Below, piece after piece: positions 40,501-52,500 of a stretch of DNA of 64,000 nt (position 1 is its first letter; each line of letters begins with the position of its first letter). The translations under genes were made by a program, and so were the position numbers. The stretch lies in NCBI GenBank assembly GCA_019914945.1, contig CM034113.1, positions 496,001 through 560,000 on the forward strand, written 5' to 3'. The stretch comes from Typha latifolia (Eukaryota > Streptophyta > Magnoliopsida > Poales > Typhaceae). Below the pieces are notes generated by a model. It was given only the letters and a program-made list of their open reading frames with translations, searched no databases and was not told where the DNA came from.

Positions 40501-43500
40501 TGGTCAGGTAAGAGTGTCAATAATCACTAATCACCACCATGTAAGCAATATATGGAGAGCCAAATCTAGATACATGCAAGATAAGCAGTATGACACATTC
40601 CAAAGAAAACTCACTTGCGCATGACATATCCGTAGAAGGAATTCAATATGCATTTATGAGCAAGCTGTAAAGAGTCATAGAGAACAACCATATCCTGCAA
40701 ATGAGACAAGAGAAAAGCCACTGAGAAGAGCCATATGATAAAAAAATTTAAACGTGTGGATTATGAAACAATCACCCACACCTGTGCTTCCTGAATCTTC
40801 ATAGAATTTCCACTGGCTTTTGCATCTGCTAGTTTTCCCTTCCATACCTTATTAAGACCTTTGTACTCATACCTCCTGTCCCTGAAGCTGAGATTACAAC
40901 AGTAGAAATAAGCAATATTTAGGAAATATTTTCATGAAAAGCATAAGACCAGGAATTTGTGAACCTAGATTAAGGAAGCATTTTTCTTAGGGTAGGTATC
41001 AGGAAACACTACATTGGATATATTTCAAGGAAATCCAAAACTATAGGTTCAAGACCAGTCTCATCTGATTCCCTAAGTTCAGTAAGCAAGTCCAAGCCTA
41101 TTAGCAACAGGAAAGGGTTTGGAGGAATTAAAAGTTTACAAACCTCCGCACAGTGTCCACATAGAAAGGATTTTCACGCATGCATATTCCAGCTTCTCTA
41201 AGTTCTGTAATAGGCTTGTCAAGAACCCTTTTATAAGCCTGTTGGAGATAGCAGTTAGAGTCAGTTGTCTTTGATGAAAATATGATGGTACAACTACAAA
41301 CTTGAATCTACCTTCTGGCAGTATTTCTTTAAGCGTTCCTTCAACTTCAATTGCTGTTCTGATTTTGAGAGGTCAAGAAACGGCTTTGAGGTCTGACCAT
41401 CTCCATTATCAACTAGTTCCGACTCGATTTGTCTTTTTATGTGATAGTAATCACTAAAGACAAGACATGAATCTAACAGATCATTATATGGATGAATATA
41501 AGTTTAACTTACAAAAAGAAATTCAGAAAGCATTAGAAATGAACCTCCTTTTTCCCATGAACATCTCTCCCCGCCAAACCCATTCAAGCTTTCTAAGGCA
41601 ATTCTTTCCTGGACGATTGAAATCACATGCAGTGCATATAACATCTGTAACTATTGATGGTGGCTGTAGACACAAAACATTCAGATATAATTGTCAAGTT
41701 CTTCGATCGAAATGTCTTGAAGATTTAGAACTTAGAGGACTTCCAGATGAAATAGGGAAGTCTGAGGCACCATGCTAATAATATAGATATGCTGGAGGAA
41801 GTAAATTAAGGATAATCGGGCTAATAGAGTAACGGCACTCAACACGGGCTATGCCAAAGGCACAACTCTGTGTCGAGGTGTGCTGATTTATGTTGGTCGG
41901 CAAGGGGTTTATTTATTTATTTACATTTTAAAAACTAATTTAGGGTGTACAAATGATAGATATAGCTCAATTTTTCTAGATCTATTATTTGTAAAGATCA
42001 TTCTACATGGATCTATAAAAAATGCTCTTTAAAATCTAGGAATCAAAGAAAAATTGTAAGAACTGGAAAAAAATGGGAGAAGAGGGCGCACGGGCAATAC
42101 ACGTGCACCCTCCCTCCCCTATCCTTCTCAATCACGCAACGGGAGTGGCTGCGGGATTTCCGACCACTCCAAATCAAATTTGGATTAAGGATTAAGATTA
42201 AAACCTAACCTATAAATAAAAACCTAATCTTATTTTATTCACCCACCCTAACCCCCTTCTTTCCTATCTTCTTCTTTTTCTTCTTTCTTTATCATCGAAG
42301 TCACGATGTGGGATCAAACCGTTGAAGCATCATCGGAGGAATTGCAGACCACTACGTGATCGTCGATAAGCCCTCTCCCACCCCTTAAATTTAATTTAGT
42401 TTAATAGGGTATATTAGAAATATCTAATTTGTGAGGTTGCGGCTTCATCGACGAATCACGTCGGCCGCCGGCCGACGGCTTCGGGTCGCTACTGCTCCAT
42501 CACTGAAAGCTTCACGTAGTTGGCGTCATGCTGTAAGAACCAAAACAAAAAAAAAATTAACTAAGGGTTGAGAGAGGAGGGCGCACGTGCTCTGCACGTA
42601 CAGCCCCTCCCCTCTCCCTCTCCGGCACGCGACGAGGCGCAACAGATTGGCCAAATCCAAATCTGTTTCAGATTTGGATCTCTCCTTACAAATAAAAAAC
42701 CATAATTCTCTCCTCAACTCTCCCCCCCCAGCCTCCTTTTCCCTTTCCTTCTTCTCCTTCGTTTTCTTCTTCTTTATGGTCGGAATCGCGACGTGGGTTT
42801 AGCCCGTCGGAGCATCGCCAGAGGAAATTGGGACCATCACACTCCTCCCCGGTGGTGATTTTTAGTACGTAAGCTAGAGATTTGAGATTTCGGTTGTCTT
42901 GCCTAGACTCAGGTGAGTGGGCTCACTCACATATTTATTTTATTATATTTCGTACCTTTGTCGACCATGTAAAATTTTCTGTGTGCAAATTATTTATTTC
43001 ACCCTTACGTGCAAAAATTTAATTGTTACAATTTCTGTGTGCAAATCTATTTATTTCATCCGTACGTGCAAAAATTTAATGTTATATTTTCTGTGTGCAT
43101 TTCATCATTATACTCAGTGCATCACCATATTTTATGCAAATATTAAATTTAGTGAAAAGAAAAATGAGACTAGTATTGGTACGACTTAGATAACAGTCCC
43201 GGTATAAATCGCTTGCGATTTTCCGTGGTGACTCAAGTCTATCTGGAAGTCCACGGGAAATTCCTAAATCAGATCATTGCGGTGACTTTCTTAGGTGACT
43301 CTAGCGAAGTTAGGATTTAGGAAACAATCCTAGGATGAATGAGAAATTTCCTAGGTGACTCTAACTTCTCTCAACGATTAGTGGAAAAGACAGTATATTG
43401 ATCACATAGTGATACCATCTGATGACCCTAACCGGATCAGCTATGAAGAAAAATCCCGAACGTCATCTCGAGGTGACTTCTAGTTGATGTGGATCCACAG

Positions 43501-46500
43501 GGTTTAAACTCATTGAGACATATGATAGTATCAATATTGAAAAGATGTTAATATGTTGAAACCGTGCAAGGTTACAAGTTGTGACTCTCTCTATTGTTTT
43601 CATCACTGTTTTGAAAAGCGGAAAAGGCGGCCGCCATGTTGAAAGGCGTCGGCAAAAGGCAGCCAAGCGCCTTGGCGAGCTGCCTAGGTGCTAAATAGTG
43701 CTAAATAGTGCTAGCGCTTCAGCCCGCCAAGTCGAGATGCGGTTATTAGTGAGCAGGTCGGGTTTTAATAAAATTAACCAATTTAGAGGAGTTAATTGCT
43801 AATTGCTTTATGAATTATTGAATTAAGATTACAGAGAAGGATTTTTTTTTTCACTGTCATGCATTATTAATTGGGAGAATTACTAATTGCCTGCTATTTA
43901 AGTATATATACTATACTTATTTATTTATATTAAAAATGCTAGACCGCCTTGTCACCCGTCTTGTCGCCCGCCTTCCGCCTAGGCGCTAGGCGGTGGGGTG
44001 ACTGCCTGCCACCCGCGGCCGCTTTTTAAAACATTGGTTATCATTGTTATTATTTAAAGAGCATGCATATTGCATATTGTTATGGATATTGTTGTTTTTA
44101 GTTTAATTTTATTCAGCATTAATATGATTTAAAATTTATTTGGTTTTCGAGTGGATTCCACTCACTGAGTTATAATTGTTGGCTCATGGATTCTTTTTTT
44201 TTTGTATTTATTTATCTATCTCAGGTAATAGTCAGCGGGGCGACTGAGCGAGATATACATGGACTCTACCTCCACTTAGGATTCAGCTATTTATTTTTCC
44301 GCTCTTTTAGATTTTATGCTTTAGATTAGAAGTTTTATTTATTTAGTTTAGAGACTCAAAAACATTAACATTGTTTTATATTTATTGCAATTAGTTTGAA
44401 TTTAATAAAACAGATTTTCATTTTATTTATTTATTTTGCCATCGTACACGTAGAAAGTATTAATAAGACTTCGTATATCTCAAGCATATTAAGATGCATG
44501 GCCGGTCATGATTCCTATTTCGGGTCGTGACACATGCCATAGATGTTCTCCTTTGGAGCCCTTGTGGCTCCAATCGCCTTCGGCCATAGATGGAAGACCT
44601 CCCACCATCGATTGCCATAGCCGATCTTCCCTCTCCTCTTTCAAGTCATCAAAGTTGCAAGTAAGACACCGGCATGGCCAACGGACTCCCAGCGACAATG
44701 ATCACCAGCGTTTCTCTCTCTCCCTTTCTCTCCTCGGGATGAAGAAGGCAGACTCAGGCAACCCAAATCTCGCTTTCGTCCCTTAAGTTAATGGATTCAA
44801 GTTGAGTTTGGATTTTGAATCCAAGGGACCCCACCCGACTCAATTAACTTAATTAGATTATCAACATATGTCCACTCCTATTTATAAGAGTAAAATTTCC
44901 TAGTGGATCGGATCCATATGCTGATTATCCGATTTATTTGAAATTCAAACAATAAGATAAAGCTAACTAACTTGACTTGACTTAACCCATGTGGTCGGAT
45001 CGTAACAAAAAGGTAATTTTTTCTTTCATTCTCTTAAGTTTTCGGTATACTTCAAAAACTAAATTGGAGCGTACGAATACTAAATCTAGCTCAATTTTAC
45101 TAAATCTATCATTGTAGTGATCATTCTACATAGATCTAGTATTTTGATGGTAGATTTATAAAAAATAGTCTTTAAAATATAAGAATCAAAGGTACAATTA
45201 GATTTTCCCCAAATTTCAAAAATTCCAAAATTCATATGTCAGATTAGTAAATTAGGTCAAAAATAGTTAGGAACATATTAAATTACTCCGTATGAATTTA
45301 TTTGAACCCAAATTTTATAATTTTTAGCAAATTTAGATTCCATCGTCATCATTGTTATTATATCAGCCACATTCACTAGATCCACAACAATCTGATTATG
45401 CTCCATCTCTACAATTTACAATTGGCTATAGTGCGCCTATTCCGATAGTTCCCATGCATATTCAATATGCTTATCACGTCATACGAGAATTACAAAACTC
45501 ATATTTGTATGAAAAGTATCTGAGTCATTACAACAAGCAATACTATCAATGGATGAGTTTGAAAGATTATCTATAGTATTTGATGCAACATTCTTATATT
45601 ATTCTTATGCCGGCAAATAAAGTTTTTCATCATCCTCATAATTCTACATTCAACTATGTTCTAATTTTAATTATTGAACTATTGTCAATTCATGAATGTA
45701 TTCAATCATATTATGTGTTGAATACTATTTCTACTTGATTATTGTTATATCTTGACAAAAATAGATCATTTACAAAAATAATCTAAGAATAAAAGACCAT
45801 AATGTAAGTTTTAATATATATTTAAGTAAAAAAATCTTTAAATACCCTTAAAATATATTAGATATGTGTTTAAGGCATGCCAATTGTACATAGGAGCATG
45901 CCAACTGGGGATCAACACGATCGTCCTTAAAGCTACTATAATGTGATAATGTCCTATAAATGAAAATGATTACACCATCCAAAAGTATAAGAGAATACCT
46001 GAAGTCTGTTTGTCAAAATGATATTGGGATACATTGCAGCAACATCAAGATGATAAATAAGAGGACGCTCTTCACGTGTTGGATGGTCTTTCAATAAAAT
46101 GAGCTGCCAAATGAAAGGAAATATAATTGAGCCAACATCAAGTTTCTTGTTAAAATGATTTTATCTATTTCTAAACATGCTTACAAGTTTCAATAGAAAA
46201 GGAAAAGATAGTTGATGTCGACATCACTAACCAAACACATTGGCGTGTGTACTACACCGACAGTTGATGATCCTTCCTGTAGGTATCTAATTTATGTCGT
46301 CTTTTATTATGTGGTGTTTAGGGTGTTTTTCACTTATTGTCATTGTAAGATCTATATATAGACCAACTGTTTTCCCTTTTAGAATTAATGAAGAATTTTG
46401 AGTTTTTCCCTACTTTGTGATATTTGGTGTGAAACCTCATTCCTCTTTTTTTTGTTGCATCTTCATCCACTACCTTCTCTACACTACATCCGATCCATAG

Positions 46501-49500
46501 TTTCACATAAATAGTTTTCAGTATGACATCATTGACAAACAACAATCCTTATTAAGTTAGCAATTTGTCACCAAAGCTCTACAGGATAACTAGTACATAA
46601 AAGCTTTAATACGTAGAGCACAAGTTTATGCAATAACAAAATAAGTTAGAGAATAAGATTTATCGAAATCTCATGCAGGATAATATCTAGGACAGAAAAA
46701 ATTCAGTGACTAAAAGTCTAATATCACCTTTTCCTTTATGGCATTCTTCACTTCCTCATAGTTCAAGAGAGAATCAGTGTCCATTTTCCCCTCCACAGTT
46801 ATGGCATATTGCAAATCACGATCAAGGTTCCTGATCAGTTTCTGTAAGATAAAAGGCATATATCATCAGCAAAATCAAGTAGTTCATAGATCAAAAATCG
46901 TGTGCCAGAAAACCTGACAATATTTACACAAATAGATCAGATTTTGGGGAAATCAGTTATTTCACACTTTATTGAAGTAGGGGCGCATTGAGTTTGAACA
47001 CCCAGGCCACTATACTGTTTGTCAATTTTCAATGAGAACCTGTGTCCCACAGTTCCAGTCTTGAGCCTAGGGGGACAATTAATATGTAATGTGTATTATG
47101 TAATTGTCTATGACTCACTGTTCTCAAATATTTTGAAATTTTGAATAACGGATGATTAACATGGTACCATAGAATGAGATCTTATGTTCAAAGCCAAATT
47201 TTTTCAAACTTCTGGCCTTGTTTGGTTTGAAGCTAAGCTCCGAACTTGATTAGTTAGTCTTATTTCTTAGTCTTGATTTTTTAAAGAGTAAACTTGATTA
47301 GATATGAAAAAAATAAAAGAATACTTGGTTATTGAACCAGTTTAGGAGTCCCTAAACCAGTTCAGGGAGACCCTAAACTCAAGGCAAATAAGGCCTTAAT
47401 GTTACTTAATATCCGTTTAATTTATTTCAAAATTCGCATGTTGGCCACTGCATGTGGGAGTACTGAAAAATAATCAATTTCACCTCTTCTAACAGCTTAA
47501 GGTTTTTAACAGCTTAGACTTGAGTAGACAATCAGGGAAGTTTTAGAAATTGTTCAAGCCATACCAGCCCTACCTGTCAATTATTTTAAAACACCCATTA
47601 TTTTAAATTCCATAACACAACAAACCTAGCTAATAACATTGTTATAGTTCTCACATTTGATATGTTAGAAAATACAATTGCTTGCTATTTCTTAAACTTT
47701 TGAACAACTAGTTCCTACAAAACCAAAAAGGCCCGTGGAAGTTGGATAGTGACACAATTCCAAATGTAGCATTGTAATTGTAATTTGTCAATTTCAGAAA
47801 CCATGATCTTTTAAAAGGTATGTAACCTCATATGCTGATGGATCAAGCTGAAACTTTGTAGGAAGATCAGATCTGAAAACACCAGTTTCAAGACATTCAA
47901 CATGTCCTCCAATATATGTTTCACTTTCTAAAAGGCGGTTATTGTAGAACTTCTCTGGATCAGCTTGGTGCTTGTTTGGACAAATAACATTCGCCTTGTA
48001 TGCCTGTAAATTAGATGAATATACTGTAGTGAATATAGAGGCAGTTAAATAGAACTGAAATAGAATAACAGATACATGCTAGTACCACAGATACTTTCTT
48101 CATCGCACTATACTCTTGCACACAATGGGGCAATATCACGTAAAAGTAGACATGCAAAATGGCATTCTCAAAACACAAAAAGAGCCATAGCAAAGATCAC
48201 GAAATGAATATATTGCTACATTGACCAGTTCATTCTCAAAATGTATCCACAGCTCAATGCAGAAAAGGAATGAGAGTGAAATTCTATAAGCATCTTCCTA
48301 GAATATTCTTTGCATGTATAGCAGGTACATCTTTTGATGAGAAGATACAATCATCCCTTATCAGAGGTTACAGTGTTAGATTACATCGCAATAAATTTAC
48401 CATGCAGCCTGCAAATCGGTGCATGTGTGGCATGCCCATTGCTTCCTATATATTGCAGCATCACATGATTAGTTTATCAATAACATCTAGGATGACGTCT
48501 ACAAGCAATAATGATGTTTAACAGAGAGACATTTACATTTTTATGCAACACTATCCCAAACAGTATGGACTATAACTGACGCACAAAGATTCTCTTGATA
48601 TTCTGAAGATATATGTGGATCCATAATAACAATTTTCTAATAATTGTTACAAAGTTACAAACTATCTTTCCTGATCTTTAGAAATTTCTAAGCCTTTTTT
48701 TCTGAACAATATGGTGTCAAAGCACAAATCAAACTTGAGAAGGCTCCCATCAAGAGCATCTCCATGAAAGAGGGTCGAGGAATAAAGAATCTAGGCAAGG
48801 CATGATTTACAGGGCCATATCCCCATTACTGGATAAGTTGTTCTATGACTCAAACAAGTAATGCTTGGCAAGGGTTGCCATTATATCTAAGGGCTCTCTC
48901 AGAGAATTGATAACATTTCCACAAGTTCCTATCAACCAAGCATTAATCCGGCAGAAGTCGGTGCCAAATTTTTGACCTAAAGGGAGGTTGGGCATCAGAG
49001 GAGCTTTGCTGAAAATTTTGAATCATGCGGGTTTCTAGAGTACTCTTTCTAGTAGTCAGAGTTTAGCCTCAAGCAACAGAAGAAACCTTTAAAATATATA
49101 TATATATAGACGTTAAGAGATCCAATGGAGAGAGAAAGAAGATAATTTTTATCTAAGCCAGTAGGGAGTCATATCAACCTCTGAGTACGGGTGTAAACAA
49201 GCCGAGCTTGATCGAGCCTGGCTCTAATCAAGCTTGGATTGAAATTAATTTTGAACATATCTTTGTGATCAAGCTTGAATTAAAATAATTTCAATCCGAG
49301 CTAATTTCGAACTCGAGCCAATTTCGAGCTTAAACGAGCTGCTCAATTAGCAATTTCAAGCCTTATCAATTTCAAACTATTTTTTAGCCTGAGCAAGCTT
49401 GAATTAATTTAGGCTTGAATCAAGCTTGAAATAAAACCTAATTCAACTATAAAGATATAAATATTACCAAAATATAAATTATAAGCAATAAAGATAAATG

Positions 49501-52500
49501 GGTTAGAAAACTACAAGCAACCAAAATATAAATTACAAATTACAAAGATAATTGTGTCAAAAAACTACAAGTAACCAAAATATAAATTACAAACAATAAA
49601 GATAATTGTGTCAGAAAATAATGGCTGAAATTCTGAATGGTGAAAGGGTTTTGATCTGATGGTTCATGTTAGTTTAATATTACTCATATTATATATATAT
49701 TCGAGCCTTATCGAGCCGACTCAATCGAGCCGGCTCAGGATCAAGCTTGGCTCGAATTTAATTTCGAGCCTAGCTTTAATGATCAAGCTCGGCTTAACCT
49801 ATTTTTGAGCCGAGCTTGATCGAGCATTATCGAGCCGGCTTGATTATTTTGACATCCCTACCTCTAAGGGCTGAGGCTAACAAAAGGTCAGATACGAATA
49901 GCTATTGAAGATTAAAAAAATCACATGATACATAATAAGAATGCTCTTTCTTGTGGTGACAAGATAATGTTTTTTAGTCCTACCTTTCATTACATATACT
50001 GGACCTTATAGATGAGTCGATAGCTACCTACTTTTATCAGATTATCAGTTAATAACTTCATCTGATTAAAGAACGAGACATACTCTAAGTCAAACTCAAA
50101 TGATAGTGATTAGTGTAATTCTCGAAAACAAATTCAATTATTCAGCACCAAACTTGATTTTACCATCTAGATAGACGACGAAATTATCAAGTTTGATCAA
50201 TCAAAATATAGCTTAATATGTCCAAGACTCCAAGTACAAGTTGGTAATTGCTTTTGTAAACTAGAAATTGTTGAGTCACCAACTACTCTAAAAGAAAGTT
50301 TAAACTGTTAGAATATATTATTTTTTCTTTTATATTCTAACATTGCCCCTTGCTTCTAAGTTGAGATGTCATATTAAGTATAAGGCTTGACTTATATGTG
50401 TGGAGATTTTATATTTTAAACAGCAATTCAAACTCAGACCTCAGATCTGATATCATATTGATTTATCAATCACTTTAAAAGTTTAAGTTGTTAGAGAACC
50501 GTGTTTTTTACAGTCTATATTTAATAGAGATGAATAGACTTAGACTAGCAAACTTGCATGAAAATTTTCTCCTAAACAAAGATTTTTTGCTTTCTTCTGC
50601 ATTAGCACTTGACGAGATGGTGAAGAAGACCAAAAGTCAACAAGATTGAAGATGTAAGGACTCAAATGGGACTATACTGAGTTTAGATGTCTAAGCCAAA
50701 AGAAAGAGTAGGAATAATGGAGATGGGAAGATGGGAAGCATACTAGAATACTTATAATGAATGGACTGGGAGCAATGGTGGAATGGCAACTTAAGGAGAG
50801 TGTGACAACATAGCTTTGAGTTTCAGTTATCCCGATAACCAGTTTGAAACTCATATTCCTGAAAAACAAAGGAGTGAAAATGTCCCAAATTAAAAGTAAA
50901 ACATTTCTCCACAACATCCCATCGTCCTCGTCAAGTGACTAGTTAGCAATCATCATTCATGATATGAAAATTGAACCCCAACAATCTACATCTGTAATGC
51001 TTAATTGCTAATCACTGTAAACTAAGTAGGAAAGCAGCTCTTCAGTATCTTGTATTTATCAGGTCCTAGAACTTCCTAGACAGGAAAAAATAGTAGGGTA
51101 TAAAAAAATAGACAAAAGGATCAATCTAAACGATGGCAACTCAATACTTATTTTAGCATGAAAATGTCAAAAACATGTGTATCACCTAGGGTGAAAACGG
51201 ATCGGATACGAATCGGATAGTGCTCAACCTATATCAAGATCCATATTTTTAGTCTGGATACGAATTCGAATACGGATATTGGACGGATAGCAAAATTTAA
51301 AACCATATCCTAACTAAACGGATACGGATAATTTTCAGATAGAGGATAGGATCTTAAATGGATATTAATTAAATTTAAAAGAATTATAATATTTTATTTA
51401 GATATAATTAACACAAAAATATTGAGTTTTACAACAAATAAATTTTTTGTATGTCAAATATGTAAAATTAGAGAAATTAATCTCTATAAATAATATATAA
51501 TGTATTATTAGTAATAATTTTAATATTTACTATTTAAATAAGTAAACTAAAAAATGTAAATCATTCAAAATAATATGCGGGTAAACTGATATCCGATATC
51601 CGTATCCGAATCCGAAAAATATATCCAACCCGTATCTGGAATCCGTATCCAAATTTTTTCAAAAACTCTATCCGTATCCGAATCCGTATCTGAATCGGAT
51701 AGAAATTTTCTATCTGAATCCGATCCGAATTGGGTCGGATAGCGAGTCGGGTCGGAATTAATCCGACCCGTTTTCACCCTAGTATCACCACTTGTTAATA
51801 TAAATCAAATCAAAGCAGCTTCCAAAGATTTGATCAACTTGAAAAAGAGGAACCTCAAAGAGAAGAAGGGTTGAAGAAAGAAAGTCCTGCAGCTTTAGTT
51901 ACTGACTGAATAATACTTGCAAAATCAATATGGCAATATCAATTTGGCAGCCTTCTGGTGGAAAAAGCCACTAAATTAATAGAATACTTCGACACTCACC
52001 TGCACCATGAGAAGCATTTCACAAAGTGTCCCACTTCCTTTCCTCAATACCTCATCAGGCGGCATAGGGATTATAGTTGAAAGAGAGAAGATAAATGGAT
52101 GGACATATGTCATGTACAGATAGTAGGTTGCTACAGCATCTGACACAGAATAGGAAGCCATTGTCTGAAATTGATGTCAAAGAAAAGCATTAGATGTGTA
52201 ACTAGTTAGATGGATAGGCAGTTGGCAATGTGTTAAGCACAAACATCAGTCAGGTTATTTCTAATTTTCTATTAGACAGTGCATATGCTTGACCATTAGC
52301 AATCACAAAGCAGATCTATATTCATTGTTTCAATCAGGCATATACCATACTGGAAAAGTTTTCCATCTTTTAACACTAGTACCTGTGGTTGTTCCATGGC
52401 AAAGCGAACCATGTCTTCAGGATTCACCTCTAGTGGATCATAGCCCAGCTTAGCCTTTGTAACTGCCTGATGATTGACAGAAAAAAGAGTAACTACAGTC

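Larger units (their letters stand above)
42055..45007 (-). mobile_element. Older LTR relic 'E', host of solo LTR D
   Basis: Begins TGTAAGAACTGG and ends near GGATCGTAACA. It shares the GC-rich leader and the GTGGCTCCAAT region with LTR A but is shorter and diverged. It is interrupted by D at 42532. Flanks AAAAT and AAAAG differ by one base, a plausible aged 5-bp duplication. Confidence 0.55.
41925..45191. repeat. Imperfect direct repeats flanking the nested LTR block
   Basis: 41925-42047 and 45046-45191 are diverged direct repeats (shared words GATCATTCTACAT, TATAAAAAAT and CTTTAAAAT). They bracket the LTR E/D block in intron 15. The right copy has an extra segment of about 18 bp. They may be remnants of one older element into which E inserted, or a small local duplication. 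Confidence 0.65.
34926..48003 (-). other. Pol epsilon exons 13-29: polymerase domain with CysX cluster
   Basis: Holds the P-domain region, motif A (Asp599), fingers ([21 protein letters not shown]) and motif C (LDTDGIWC). Cysteines 624, 627 and 636 (ICTACDF, KNC) plus Cys699 (KKYCQK) fit the CysX iron-sulphur site known from Pol2. Exon 29 (449 bases) is the longest and encodes the hydrophilic linker, including [12 protein letters not shown]. Intron 26 (35755-37495) contains only AT-rich DNA and a 38-bp tandem duplication at 36043-36114. Confidence 0.9.
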
